From Symsagittifera roscoffensis (Eukaryota > Xenacoelomorpha > Acoela > Convolutidae), in NCBI RefSeq assembly GCF_963678635.1, contig NC_087064.1:3473926-3537925 (forward strand): DNA of 64,000 nucleotides, read 5' to 3'. The position numbers and the translations under genes were made by a program. The notes below the pieces were generated by a model, which did no database searches, was not told the DNA's origin, and worked only from the letters and a program-made list of their open reading frames with translations. Shown piece after piece: positions 20,901-33,144 of the stretch. Each line of letters opens with the position of its first letter. The first letter of the stretch is position 1.

Positions 20901-23076
20901 GAGGTGTTTGAGGGTAGCTTATACATATTTTAATAAAATGAATCAGCCGTCTATTTTTCTATTAGTTGAGCGTTATATACTGTTTAGCTAGATGGAAATT
21001 TTTTGTACAGGGAGATGTTTGAGGGTAGCTTATACATATTTTAATAAAATGAATCAGCCGTCTTTTTTTCTATTAGTAGAGCGTTATATAATGTTTAGCT
21101 AGATGGAAATTTTTGTACAGGGAGGTGTTTGAGGGTAGCTTATACATATTTTAATAAAATGAATCAGCCGTCTATTTTTCTATTAGTAGAGCGTTATATA
21201 CTGTTTAGCTAGATAAACATTTTTCCTACAGGGAGGTGTTTGAGGGTAGCTTATACATATTTTAATAAATTGAATCAGCCGTCTATTTTTCTATTAGTAG
21301 AGCGTTATATACTGTTTAGCTAGATGGAAATTTTTCCTACAGGGAGGTGTTTGAGGGTAGCTTATACATATTTTAATAAAATGAATTAGCCGTCTATTCT
21401 TCTATTAGTAGAGCGTTATATACTGTTTAGCTATAACTTTTGTACAGGAATGGAAATTTTTGTACAGGGAGGTGTTTGAGGATAGCTTATACATATTTTA
21501 ATAAAATGAATCAGCCGTCTATTTTTCTATTAGTAGAGCGTTATATACTGTTTAGCTAGATGGAAATTTTTGTACAGGGAGGTGTTTGAGGTAGCTTATA
21601 CATATTTTAATAAAATGAATCAGCCGTCTATTTTTCTATTAGTAGAGCGTTATATACTATTTAGCTAGATGGAAATTTTTGTACAGGGAGGTGTTTGAGG
21701 GTAGCTTATACATATTTTAATAAAATGAATCAGCCGTCTTTATTTCTATTAGTAGAGCGTTATATACTCTTTAGCTAGATGGAATTTTTTCGTACAGGGA
21801 GGTGTTTGAGGGTAGCTTATACATATTTTAATAAAATGAATCAGCCGTCTATTTTTCTATTAGTAGAGCGTTATATACTGTTTAGCTAGATGGAAATTTT
21901 TGTACAGGGAGGTGTTTGAGGGTAGCTTATACATATTTTAATAAAATGAATCAGCCGTCTATTTTTCTATTAGTAGAGCGTTTTATACTGTTTAGCTAGA
22001 TGGAAATTTTTGTGCAGGGAGGTGTTTGAGGGTAGCTTATACATATTTTAATAAAATGAATCAGCCGTCTATTTTTCTATTAGTAGAGCGTTATATACTG
22101 TTTAGCTAGATGGAAATTTTTTGTACAGGGAGGTGTTTGAGGGTAGCTTATACATATTTTAATAAAATGAATCAGCCGTCTATTTTTCTATTAGTAGAGC
22201 GTTATATAATGTTTATATAGATGGAAATTTTTCTACAGGGAGGTGTTTGAGGGTAGCTTATACATAATTTAAAAAAATGAATCAGCCGTCTATTTTTCTA
22301 TTAGTAGAGCGTTATATACTGTTTAGCTAGATGGAAATTTTTCCTACAGGGAGGTGTTTGAGGGTAGCTTATACATATTTTAATAAAATGAATCAGCCGT
22401 CTATTTTTCTATTAGTAGAGCGTTATATACTGTTTAGCTAGATGGAAATTTTTGTACAGGGAGGTGTTAGAAGGTAGCTTATACATATTTTAATAAAATG
22501 AATCAGCCGTCTATTTTTCTATAAGTAGAGCGTTATATACTGTTTAGCTAGATGGAAATTTTTGTACAGGGAGGTGTTTGAGGGTAGCTTAAACATATTT
22601 TAATAAAATGAATCAGCCGTCTATTTGTTTATTAGTAGAGCGTTATATACTGTTTAGCTGGATGGAAATTTTTTGTACAGGGAGGTGTTTGAGGGTAGTT
22701 TATACATATTTTAATAAAATGAATCAGCCGTTAATTTTTCTACTAGTAGAGCGTTATATACTGTTTAGCTAGATGGAAATTTTTGTACAGGGAGGTGTTT
22801 GAGGGTAGCTTATACATATTTTAATAAAATGAATCAGCCGTCTATTTTTCTATTAGTAGAGCGTTATATACTGTTTAGCTAGATGGAAATTTTTGTACAG
22901 GGAGGTGTTTGAGGGTAGCTTATACATATTTTAATAAAATGAATCAGCCGTCTATTTTTCTATTAGTAGAGCGTTATATACTGTTTAGCTAGATGGAAAT
23001 TTTTGTACAGGGAGGTGTTTGAGGGTAGCTTATACATATTTTAATAAAATGAATCAGCCGTCTATTTGTTTATTAG
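17970..23076 (+). repeat. Higher-order satellite block, period 2551 bp, two copies
   Basis: Rare variants recur 2551 bp apart: GTCTTTTTTTC at 18068 and 20619, and TATAACTTTTGTACAGGAAT at 18881 and 21432. Others keep the same order, such as TAAACATTTTTCCTACAGG and TTATATAATGTTTATATAG. Copy 1 is about 17970-20520 and copy 2 about 20521-23076. The few differences (single T-run changes, GGAGATG versus GGAGGTG) suggest a recent duplication. Confidence 0.88.
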
Positions 23077-26000
23077 TAGAGCGTTATATACTGTTTAGCT
23101 AGATGGAAATTTTTTGTACAGGGAGGTGTTTGAGGGTAGTTTATACATATTTTAAAAAAATGAATCAGCCGTCTATTTTTCTACTAGTAGAGCGTTATAT
23201 ACTGTTTAGCTAGATGGAAATTTTTGTACAGGGAGGTGTTTGAGGGTAGCTTATACATATTTTAATAAAATGAATCAGCCGTCTATTTTTCTATTAGTAG
23301 AGCGTTATATACTGTTTAGCTAGATGGAAATTTTTCGTACAGGGAGGTGTTTGAGGGTAGCTTATACATATTTTAATAAAATGAATCAGCCGTCTATTTT
23401 TCTATTAGTAGAGCGTTATATACTGTTTAGCTAGATGGAAATTTTTGTACAGGGAGGTGTTTGAGGGTAGCTTATACATATTTTAATAAAATGAATCAGC
23501 CGTCTATTTTTCTATTAGTAGAGCATTTTATACTGTTTAGCTAGATGGAAATTTTTGTACAGGGAGGTGTTTGAGGGTAGCTTATACCTATTTTAATAAA
23601 ATGAATCAGCCGTCTATTTTTCTAATAGTAGAGCGTTATATACTGTTTAGCTAGATGGAAATTTTTTGTACAGGGAGGTGTTTGAGGGTAGCCAATACAT
23701 ATTTTAATAAAATGAATCAGCCGTCTATTTTTCTATTTGTAGAGCGTTATATACTGTTTAGCTAGATGGAAATTTTTGTACAGGGAGGTGTTTGAGGGTA
23801 GCTTATACATATTTTAATAAAATGAATCAGCCGTCTATTTTTCTATTAGTAGAGCGTTAAATACTGTTTAGCTAGATGGAAATTTTTGTACAGGGAGGTG
23901 TTTGAGGGTAGCTTATACATATTTTAATAAAATGAATCAGCCGTCTATTTTTCTATTAGTAGAGCGTTATATACTGTTTAGCTAGATGGAAATTTTTCGT
24001 ACAGGGAGTTGTTTGAGGGTAGCTTATACATATTTTAATAAAATGAATCAGCCGTCTATTTTTTCTATTAGTAGAGCGTTATATACTGTTTAGCTAGATG
24101 GAAATTTTTGTACAGGGAGGTGTTTGAGGGTAGTTTATACATATTTTAAAAAAATGAATTAGCCGTCTATTTTTCTATTAGTAGAGCGTTATATACTGTT
24201 TAGCTATAACTTTTGTACAGGGATGGAAATTTTTGTACAGGGAGGTGTTTGAGGGTAGCTTATACATATTTTAATAAAATGAATCAGCCGTCTATTTTTC
24301 TATTTGTAGAGCGTTATATACTGTTTAGCTAGATGGAAATTTTTTGTACAGGGAGGTGTTTGAGGGTAGCTTATACATATTTTAATAAAATGAATCAGCC
24401 GTCTATTTTTCTATTAGTAGAGCGTTATGTATTGTTTAGCTAGATGGAAATTTTTGGGCAGGGAGGTGTTTGAGGGTAGCTTATACATATTTTAAAAAAA
24501 TGAATCAGCCGTCTATTTTTCTATTAGTAGAGCGTTATATACTGTTTAGATAGATGGAAATTTTTGTACAGGGAGGTGTTTGAGGGTAACTTATACATAT
24601 TTTTTTAATAAAATGAATCAGCCGTCTATTTTTCTATTAGTAGAGCGTTATATACTGTTTAGCTAGATGGAAATTTTTGTACAGGGAGGTGTTTGAGGGT
24701 AGCTTATACATTTTTTAATAAAACTAATCAGCCGTCTATTTTTCTATTAGTAGAGCGTTATATACTGTTTAGCTAGATGGAAATTTTTGTACAGGGAGGT
24801 GTTTGAGGGTAGCTTATACATATTTTAATAAAATGAATCAGCCGTCTATTTTTCTATTAGTAGAGCGTTATATACTGTTTAGCTAGATGGAATTTTTTCG
24901 TAAAGGGAGGTGTTTGAGGATAGCTTATACATATTTTAATGAAATGAATCAGCCGTCTATTTTTCTATTAGTAGAGCGTTATGTACTGTTTAGCTAGATG
25001 GAAGTTTTTGTACAGGGAGGTGTTTGAGGGTAGCTTATACATATTTTAATAAAATGAATCAACCGCCTATTTTTCTATTAGTAGAGCGTTATATACTGTT
25101 TAGCTAGATGAAAATTTTTGTACAGGGAGGTGTTTGAGGGTAGCTTATACATATTTTAATAAAATGAATCAGCCATCTATTTTTCTATTAGTAGAGCGTT
25201 ATATTCTGTTTAGCTAGATGGAAATTTTTGTACAGGGAGGTGTTTGAGGGTAGCTTATACATATTTTAATAAAATGAATCAGCCGTCTATTTTTCTATTA
25301 GTAGAGCGTTATATACTGTTTAGCTAGATGGAAATTTTTGTACAGGGAGGTGTTTGAGGGTAGCTTATACATATTTTAATAAAATGAATCAGCTGTCTAT
25401 TTTTCTATTAGTAGAGCGTTATATACTGTTTAGCTAGATGGAAATTTTTCATACAGGGAGGTGTTTGAGGGTAGTTTATACATATTTTAATAAAATGAAT
25501 CAGCCGTCTATTTTTCTATTAGTAGAGCGTTATATACTGTTTAGCTAGATGGAAATTTTGTACAGGGAGGTCTTTGAGGGTAGCTTATACATATTTTAAT
25601 AAAATGAATCAGCCGTCTATTTTTCTATTAGTAGAGCGTTATATACTGTTTAGCTAGATGGAAGTTTTTGTACAGGGAGGTGTTTGAGGGTAGCTTATAC
25701 ATATTTTAATAAAATGAATCAGCCGTCTATTTTTCTATTAGTAGAGCGTTATATACTGTTTAGCTAGATAGAAATTTTTGTACAGGGAGGTGTTTGAGTG
25801 TAGCTTATACATATTTTAATAAAATGAATCAGCCGTCTATTTTTCTATTAGTAGAGCGTTATATTCTGTTTAGCTAGATGGAAATTTTTTGTACAGGGAG
25901 GTGTTTGAGGGTAGCTTATACATATTTTAATAAAATGAATCAGCCGTCTATTTTTCTATTAGTAGAGCGTTATATACTGTTTAGCTAGATGGAAATTTTT

Positions 26001-27023
26001 GTACAGGGAGGTGTTTGAGGGTAGCTTATACATATTTTAATAAAATGAATCAGCCGTCTATTTTTCTGTTAATAGAGCGTTATATACTGTTTAGCTAGAT
26101 GGAAATTTTTCTACAGGGAGGTGTTTGAGGGTAGCTTATACATATTTTAATAAAATGAATCAGCCGTCTATTTTTCTTTTAGTAGAGCGTTATATACTGT
26201 TTAGCTATAACTTTTGTACAGGGATGGAAATTTTTGTACAGGGAGGTGTTTGAGGGTAGCTTATACATATTTTAATAAAAGGAATCAGCCGTCTATTTTG
26301 CTATTAGTAGAGTGTTATATAATGTTTAGCTAGATGGAAATTTTTGTACAGGGAGGTGTTTGAGGGTAGCTTATACATATTTTAATAAAATGAATCAGCC
26401 GTCTATTTTTCTATTAGTAGAGCGTTATATACTGTTTAGCTAAATGGAAATTTTTGTACAGGGAGGTGTTTGAGGGTAGCTTATACATATTTTAATAAAA
26501 TGAATCAGCCGTCTATTTTTCTATTAGTAGAGCGTTATATACTGTTTAGCTAGATGGAAATTTTTCGTACAGGGAGGTGTTTGAGGGTAGCTTATACATA
26601 TTTTAATAAAATGAATCAGCCGTCTTTTTTTCTATTAGTAGAGCGTTATATACTGTTTAGCTAAATGGAAATTTTTGTACAGGGAGGTGTTTGAGGGTAG
26701 CTTATACATATTTTAATAAAATGAATCAGCCGTCTATTTTTCTATTAGTAGAGCATTATATACTGTTTAGCTAGATGGAAATTTTTGTACAGGGAGGTGT
26801 TTGAGGGTAGCTTATACATATTTTAATAAAATGAATCAGCCGTCTATTTTTCTATTAGTAGAGCGTTATATACTGTTTAGCTAGATGGAAATTTTTGTAC
26901 AGGGAGGTGTTTGAGGGTAGCTTATACATATTTTTTTAATAAAATGAATCAGCCGTCTATTTTTCTATTAGTAGAGCGTTAAATACTGTTTAGCTAGATG
27001 GAAATTTTTCGTACAGGGAGGTG

Positions 27024-27079
27024 TTTGAATTGTAATCTTTGTTCCCACATATTTTTGGGAACAAAGATTTTTGAATTGT
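27024..27079. repeat. Perfect 36-bp palindrome flanked by 10-bp direct repeats
   Basis: AATCTTTGTTCCCA (27034-27047) and TGGGAACAAAGATT (27056-27069) form a perfect 14-bp stem with an 8-nt loop. The hairpin is bounded on both sides, with no spare base, by TTTGAATTGT (27024-27033 and 27070-27079). It sits exactly at the right edge of the satellite array. The arrangement resembles a tiny inverted-repeat element with a 10-bp target duplication. Confidence 0.85.
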
Positions 27080-27602
27080 TCCACCGAGTTAAGTGCGCCC
27101 AGGAAAAAATTTGCATTTTTCCGTTGAATTAGATAGCATCTTGGCTCTCCGAGTCCAATGGACAGAAAAACTACTCTGATTTCTGTTCGATTTTAAAGAC
27201 CAGACTAGTAGCTATTAAAGGAAAGCTTCCTACTAAAGGAAAGCGAACTCCACAACCGAACAGCAAAAGTGTAAAGGTCGCGAGCAATGTGATCGCTTTC
27301 TATTTACGAAACTAAAATCTATTCTATATTTAAATGCGTGTGACACGTATCTTGCCGTGATTAAGCTATGTCGTATATTGCAATGCGTAAGAATTTTTTT
27401 TTCGATTTTGCACTTTGAACCTAGTATTTGTTCCACCGAGTTAAAAGTAAGCAGCACAAAATGGGTTGCTGTCAAAGTTTCCACAGGGGTTGCGCATTTG
27501 GTCTCCAATGAAGAATGCGCAAATCTTTTTTGGAGACAATTTTTACGATTTTTTCAAAGCTTTTCAGAAAACACAGTTTTAAAAATCATAAACAAAAACT
27601 TG
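27080..27602. other. Non-coding stretch next to the satellite
   Basis: No gene was recognised. The word TTGTTCCACCGAGTTAA occurs twice, near 27077 and 27427, about 350 bp apart. Short open frames on both strands here have no recognisable domain. Confidence 0.5.
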
Positions 27603-28800
27603 AAATTCCTAACCCTATAGTTAGGTGCTGTCCGAGTACTCTCAAAAATTACGAATCTTGTCTCCGAAATTGACTCTCAAATCCTTGTAGTTTTCGAGAT
27701 ATGAAGTGTTTTATGATTTGTTTTAATTTTTCAAGAAATTTAGATTATAAAAAATTCAAAATATTTGAAATTTCTAATCTTGTAGATGTGTACTGTAAGG
27801 GTACTCTCAGGACTGTCAAGATATAAATCTCGCGCCAAAATGAGACTGCTCAAATGCTCTCAGTTTTTGACATATGACGTTTTTCGTGATTTAAAAAAAA
27901 AATTTCAGAAATCTTAAAGTTAAAAGTTTTTGTCAAATTTTGAAATTCCCAATTCTCTATTTGAGGGCTATCAAAATAGTATCGGGAGTCGTGAATCTCA
28001 CTTCCAATTATGACTTTTCAAATATTTGCAGTTTTTAAGATCTGAGGTGTGTTGTGATTTTTTAAATAAAAATCTTAGAAAATTTGATTTTAGTTTTTTT
28101 TTCTTCAAATTTTTAAATTCCGACCCTTTAGTTTGAGGCTGTCAGAGAACTCTCAAGGGGCTGCAAATTTTGACTTCAAATATGACTACTCAAATCTTTT
28201 TAGTTTTCGAGATATGACTTTTTGTGATTTTTTTTCAAACAATTTTTAGTCTTTTAAATTAATTTTTTTTTTTAAATTTCAATTGAATTTTGCAGCCCTC
28301 TTCCTTGTAATGGGGGAGGGGGAAGGGGGATGGGACTGTATTGTAATGAGGGATGGGACTGTAATGTAATAAGGGAGGGAGTTTTTTTCAGGGGTTGCTA
28401 ATCTTGCCGCCAAATAAGACTGCTCAGGACTTTATAATTTTCCAAATGTGACGTTTTTATTGTTTTTCAATTTTTTTTCGAAACTTAAATTCAATTTTTT
28501 CTCCAAATTCAAAATTTCTAACCCTGTAGTTAGGTACTGTGAGAGTGTTAGTAAATTACTACCAGGAGTTGAAAAATTAGCGTTCAAATTTGTCTGCTGA
28601 AATGCTTTTAGTTTCCAAGATGTGACGTTTTTATGTCAGTTTAAAATTTAAAAAAAAATACTTAGATATAAAAACTTAACGGTTTTTCTAAATTTGAATT
28701 TAAAAATTCATAGAAAAAAACTTAACAACATTTGAAATTACGAACCCTTCTATTGGTTAGTATCAGAGTACATTTAAAGGTTCTTGATATTCTTTTTTTT
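27603..28800. repeat. Old, diverged tandem repeat, period about 165-175 bp
   Basis: Units starting GAAATT-C-TAACCCT-like recur at about 27603, 27768, 27943, 28115, 28512 and 28735. Each is followed by a GTACTCTCA-like word, then ACTGCTCAAAT-like, then TTTTCGAGATATGA-like, then a T-rich tail. Roughly seven units can be aligned by eye. One region (about 28295-28385) is interrupted by G-rich sequence (GGGGGAGGGGGAAGGGGGAT). Divergence is far greater than in the adjacent 110-bp satellite. Confidence 0.7.
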
Positions 28801-28973
28801 TGAAATTATGCGGTTTTTTCTTAGTTCTCAAAAATTCGAAGCAATGGAGGTGCGTTACACGCTAGTTTTATCTTAAGACTTACCAACGGAATAAAAAGTT
28901 TACCAATTGATGATCTAGTGAGCTCATTTAGTTTTTTCCAAGAAAAGTGTTAATCATAAATTATTTTTAGAAT

Positions 28974-29385
28974 CAGAGGCGTATCTAGGATTTTCTCGAT
29001 GGGGAGGGGCGGGTTTCAAAAAAATTTTGAAGGTTTTGTCGAACTTTTTTTAGGTCGACCAAAGTGAATTTCTGAGCGTTCTCAAAGCACTAAAAAGACC
29101 CTGTTTTGGTCAATTTTTCTGGGCTGCAGGCAAAATTTTGAAAAACAGGCCAAAAAGGCGTTTATAGGCACTTTTTGAAAAATTGTTTGACTCAAAAATC
29201 GCGTTTTTTTGGCGCGCACTCCCCCTCAAAATTAGTGTATATTGGCGGCGAAGGCGCCTTCAGAAAATTTCTAGGGTCCGTCGCCAAGTATGGATATCTC
29301 AAAATAGTACAAAGTGGGACCCTATTTTTTCGGCAGGGAGTCGAATCCCTAAGGGGGCGTCCCCCTCCCCCCAAATCCGCCCCTG
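28974..29385 (+). mobile_element. hAT-type MITE, full-length copy
   Basis: Left end CAGAGGCGTATCTAGG and right end CCAAATCCGCCCCTG are terminal inverted repeats of the same family as 59736-60168. The flanking 8-mers TTTAGAAT (28966-28973) and CTTAAAAT (29386-29393) match at 6 of 8 positions, consistent with an aged hAT-type 8-bp target duplication. The interior includes GGCGCGCACTCCCCCTC and TTGGCGGCGAAGGCGCC. No transposase is encoded. Confidence 0.82.
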
Positions 29386-29393
29386 CTTAAAAT

Positions 29394-30535
29394 TAAAAGA
29401 AGTTGAAGGACATGTGTGTATGTATTTGTTGTTTCCCTGCGTTCAATTCTGTTCCAACTGTCTGTTGGCTAGAATTGTTTTAATTCCGATTGAAGAGTGT
29501 ATGCAAAAAAGCTTAATTTTTAAGCTTGATTTTAGAGCTTCATTTTTCGAAAGAACAGGTAAGAAATGGGCTTTCTTAAGGCGCATTCCCGCTCAAAATT
29601 TGAAAATTTATATTGGCGTCAAATGTGCTCCTAAAAATTTCAAAGTACGCTTCCACCCCTAAATTCTCGCTCCTGTGTATAATGATTTTATAAAGTTGAC
29701 AAAAACTGATGGATATCATTAACTATCCCCCTTTTACAAAGTGGGGGGGGGGGTTTGATACTAGGTACAAAGCTTACATGAGCTCAACCATTGAATTATT
29801 TTTATAGGGGTTCTTTTCGTTACTAGGTACCCTGGGGGGCAGAAGTTAAAGAGATCCAATTTGACTTAAATGTTTTGATTTTTATGCTAGTCGATTCGAT
29901 TTTTAGTTTTAAAACTTTTATGCTAGTCGAGCTTTATGCAAGTCGATACATCGCCGCCATCATGACCAACTAGTGATAAAAAAAGTTAGTTTAGACCAGT
30001 AATTGTTGTGTAATACCTTTTGCGATTTGTGATAATCTCAGTTGTTATGTTTTAAGGGGGTTATTTTTCTAAAAAAAAACATTGAAAACACAAATGGCTT
30101 GTGCTTTTTATGGGCGTGCTATTAATGAGTGAATTGTATTTTAATATTTAGTTTTAATAGTTTTAATCTCTTATCATAAATAGTTGATATTAAGTATTAA
30201 GTTCGAATGCATATGTATTTCAAATAAAAATAAAAAAAAACATTTTTTTAACATTCAGTGCTAGTATTTCAATAGTCTGAAAACCACAGTTGAACAACAA
30301 CGAAATATTTTTGGAAAATTGTTGGTAATTTTTATAATATGAGGAACGTATTTGAGGGTTGTAATTCAACTGAAAATTGACATTTAAGATAGCATGCAAG
30401 TTTCAGTTCTTTATAATAACCTGTAATTTCTTCCAGCTAATGTCTTCGTAATTTGAACAACGATCCTACTGGAGTCGCACAGACTTTCACTTAAAGTATT
30501 GTTCATGTAATTGCTAATTTGATGCCAAAGCAGAA
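29394..30535. other. AT-rich non-coding stretch with a MITE remnant
   Basis: A degenerate right part of the hAT-type MITE family is visible at about 29555-29690 (TATATTGGCGTCAAATGTGC, then CACCCCTAAATTCTCGCTCC). A run of G lies near 29742. Nothing else was recognised. Confidence 0.5.
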
Positions 30536-30746
30536 CAAGACTGCTGGTAACAGGGCAAAGCCCTGAAAGTTCCGACTGCCTTTTAAGGTCTATGGAGCAG
30601 TAATAACAAGAAAAAAATAAATTTAGAAAAAAAAATAAAACGAAAAAAGTAAATTTAAAGTTTGAGAGTTTTTGTGAAAGTCATCCCCCCACACGCCATA
30701 TAAAATATAAGGCGATAGATTTCGCTCCTACTAACGTATCAGTTAT
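30536..30746 (-). mobile_element. HINE-like element, 3' half, reverse orientation
   Basis: It reads CAAGACTGCTGG, the terminal hairpin CAGGGC-AAA-GCCCTG, then GTTCCGACTGCCTTTTAAGG and the core word CCCCCACACGCCATATAAA. The 5' part is missing. It abuts the start of a forward copy at 30747. Confidence 0.7.
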
Positions 30747-31226
30747 TGTTCCGACTTTCAAAAAAAACGGAATGTTTATGCTTGGTGCGATTTTATTTTT
30801 CAGTCAATTTTCGTCGATCGAAATCATAGTTTTCCACAAAACTTTTCATACCCCATTGAAGATATTGGTTTCTTGAGTTCAGATTAAAGAAAATATTTTA
30901 CCTCTGATTTGTTTTGTTATGTTTTGGGGGTTTTGAAATTGCCAAATTGGCCATGTTGCAGTCTAAATTATGCGCGCTTTCAAGAATTCATTCACATCGC
31001 TGAGACCTTAACGCGAATTAGTTATGCGTTGCAAATTCTCGCGCACAAAAAAATCGTTCCAAATTGAATTGAGGCTAGATAATTGGTCTTATTGGTTTCA
31101 TACGACTTTTCACGCTTTGATTTCGTATAAAATTTATAGGTTTTCAATAATTTCTTTTCCCAAAAACTATTCGATATCAATTAAGGGACAGTCGGAACAT
31201 TAAAGTCTTTGCCCTGGTATAGCTTC
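30747..31226 (+). mobile_element. HINE-like element, diverged full-length copy
   Basis: It begins TGTTCCGACTTTC and ends with AGTCGGAACATTAAAG and a decayed hairpin (AAAGTCTTTGCCCTGG). The core contains GCCAAATTGGCCATGTTGCA and AACGCGAATTAG. This copy is more diverged than those at 8711, 32272 and 52791. Confidence 0.6.
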
Positions 31227-31530
31227 CTTCAACCAATTTGGAACAATTTTCAAGACGATTTTTAAGGATTATATCTCCACTTAAGCGTTAATAGCGCAAA
31301 ATATATCGCGCGTTAATTGTCACAAATTGGCCAAAATTGCAAAATTTAAACCCCCATAATTTTGGAATAATTTTGGAAAAGATATTCACAGGTGAAATAT
31401 CTTTTCAAATTTAAGCTCAAGACAACAATACTTTTTTATTGAAACGTGTCAAAAGTGGCTAGTTAAAATTTGTCTGAAGAAAAAAACCCACCCCGAGCAC
31501 AAATATTCTGTTACTTTGGTCACAAATACG
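31227..31530 (-). mobile_element. HINE-like element, 5' part, reverse orientation
   Basis: In reverse orientation it carries AATATATCGCGCGTTAATTG, AATTGGCCAAAATTGC and CCCACCCCGAGCACAAATAT. It lacks the 3' hairpin end. Together with the copies at 30536 and 30747 it forms a nested cluster. Confidence 0.65.
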
Positions 31531-32271
31531 GATCAAAAACCAAATTTAAATAATTCAGATCATTTTTTTCATCGCGGGTATAAACATTTTTCAGTTTAAT
31601 CTGCGTTTTAATTGTTTTTATATTAAAAAATCAAATCAGAAATTTTTTCATTTGAAAATGCTGATGAATTATGTGGTGTTTCCAATATAGATTCTCATTT
31701 CAATGCTTGGTTGTTTTGCGTCATTGGAAAAAGTTATTCGAAACATGAGTTATTATGATATTGTCAACGGATGCCGCAAAAATGTTCTGCAAAATTTCTA
31801 AAATTTCTTTAAAAGTGGTTAAGGATTCTTGATGAAGCGAAAAAATTGAAACATTCGTAGGCTGGAAATAAGACATCAAAAGGATAAGAAAGGAAAAAAG
31901 AAAACACTTCTACAAAAAATTTGGAAGGTAAAAACAATTTTCATAATTTAGTGAGTTTTGCCGTTCTCAAACAATCTGATTCGGTTGAATAAACAAGAAG
32001 CATATCAAAATCTGCTTGTACGACTATAATTTTTTCTACAAAAGCAAATCAGATGTTTCTTCCTATTATAATTGTGTTCCCTGTTCGAAACTTAAAACAG
32101 AATGATTTAGTTCCTGGAAACAGCCACAAACTGCCAGATATAAGCTATATGAAATTTTCCGTTGCCTTAAAAAAAATTTTACGTTTTTTTTTCAACTTCA
32201 GCCCTCTATGAAAAAAAAACAGTTTATCAATAGTTCGCTATTTTACTTAATGTATGTAGCTGGTAATTAAC
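31531..32271. other. AT-rich non-coding stretch
   Basis: No gene or known repeat was recognised. Confidence 0.5.
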
Positions 32272-32785
32272 TGTTCCGACTTTCCTAATGAAAGTAACTG
32301 AATATTTGTGCTCGGGGTGGTTTTTTTTTCAGACAATTCGATTAATTATTTGGTCAATTTTGACAAAATTTTTTACATCATTCGAAAGGTATTGTTGTCC
32401 TGAGCTTAAGTTTGAAAAGATATTTCACCTGTGATCATTTTTTGTAATTATAGAGGTTTAAAGATTGCCATTTTGGCCAATTTGGGACAATTAACGTGCG
32501 ATATATTTCGCGCTATAAACGCGTAAGGAGAGACTTGTTCCGTCATAAAATCCTTCCAAATTGGTTAAAGGAAGCTGATTTGCCATTTCGATTTGTTAAT
32601 GGGAGCAAAATCTATCCTTTTGTAATTTATGTGGCGTGTGGGGTGATGTTTTTCACAAAAATCTTAATTTAAAAAAATATATATTTTATTTTATTACATT
32701 TAATTTGTTTCATGTTATTACTGCTCAATAGACCTTAAAAAGCTGTCGGAACATTCAGGGTTTTGCCCTGATACGAGCAGTCTTG
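32272..32785 (+). mobile_element. HINE-like element, near full length
   Basis: It begins TGTTCCGACTTTCCTAATG and ends CAGGGTTTTGCCCTGATACG followed by AGCAGTCTTG. The subterminal inverted repeat (TGTTCCGACT / TGTCGGAACA) and the 3' hairpin are both present, and so is the core GACAATTAACGTGCGATATA. It lies downstream (in gene sense) of the last glycosyltransferase exon. Confidence 0.75.
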
Positions 32786-33144
32786 TGTCAAGTTTAAGTT
32801 CAAATTTTATAATATAAGATTGTTAATGATTATCATTCTTATCATTTTTTTCTGACTAACTGTTTTTTTTTTCGTCAAGAAATCACTAAATTAGGCAAAG
32901 AAGTGCAATAATGGAGAATAGAAATGCTTTAAATAGAAACATGATTTAAGTTGACGAGTGCTGCTTGTCGTCTAGTTTAGGCTGATCAAATTTGAAATTT
33001 TTTGAAGAATACTGAGAAAACTTTCATCTTTTTTTACAAATCTGAATAGTCTCCAATATGATACAACATTTGACATCTTGCAAGCTTTTCTTGAAGTTGC
33101 CAAATTTGCTGCAAAAAAATCCGACTATTCGGAGCAGTGAAACT

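Larger units (their letters stand above)
11459..27028 (+). repeat. 110-bp satellite array, about 140 units
   Basis: About 15.6 kb of head-to-tail units of 109-111 bp. Each contains TACATATTTTAATAAAATGA, TCAGCCGTCTATTTTTCTAT, TAGTAGAGCGTTATATACTG, TTTAGCTAGATGG and TACAGGGAGGTGTTTGAGGG in that order. Units are mostly very similar, with diagnostic variants: extra T in the T-run, TTCGTACAGG, TCATAC, CCTACAGGG, and an added AGCGTTATATAC. No frame stays open, so it is not coding. The first unit is the most divergent (TTTCAATAAAATGAATTAG) and belongs to the 3' end of the B-box gene. The last unit is cut after GTGTTTGA at about 27028. Confidence 0.98.

Noticed and set aside
11459-27028. CRISPR-like regular repeat array
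   Set aside because: The 110-bp units are contiguous with no unique spacers, and the context is an animal genome; it is a satellite.
27233-27620. ORFs at 27233-27508 (minus) and 27357-27620 (plus)
   Set aside because: They overlap each other on opposite strands, have no recognisable domain, and lie among tandem-repeat DNA.
29175-29662. Overlapping ORFs at 29175-29390, 29183-29662 and 29192-29374
   Set aside because: They span a hAT-type MITE on both strands and reflect its GC-rich ends, not a gene.
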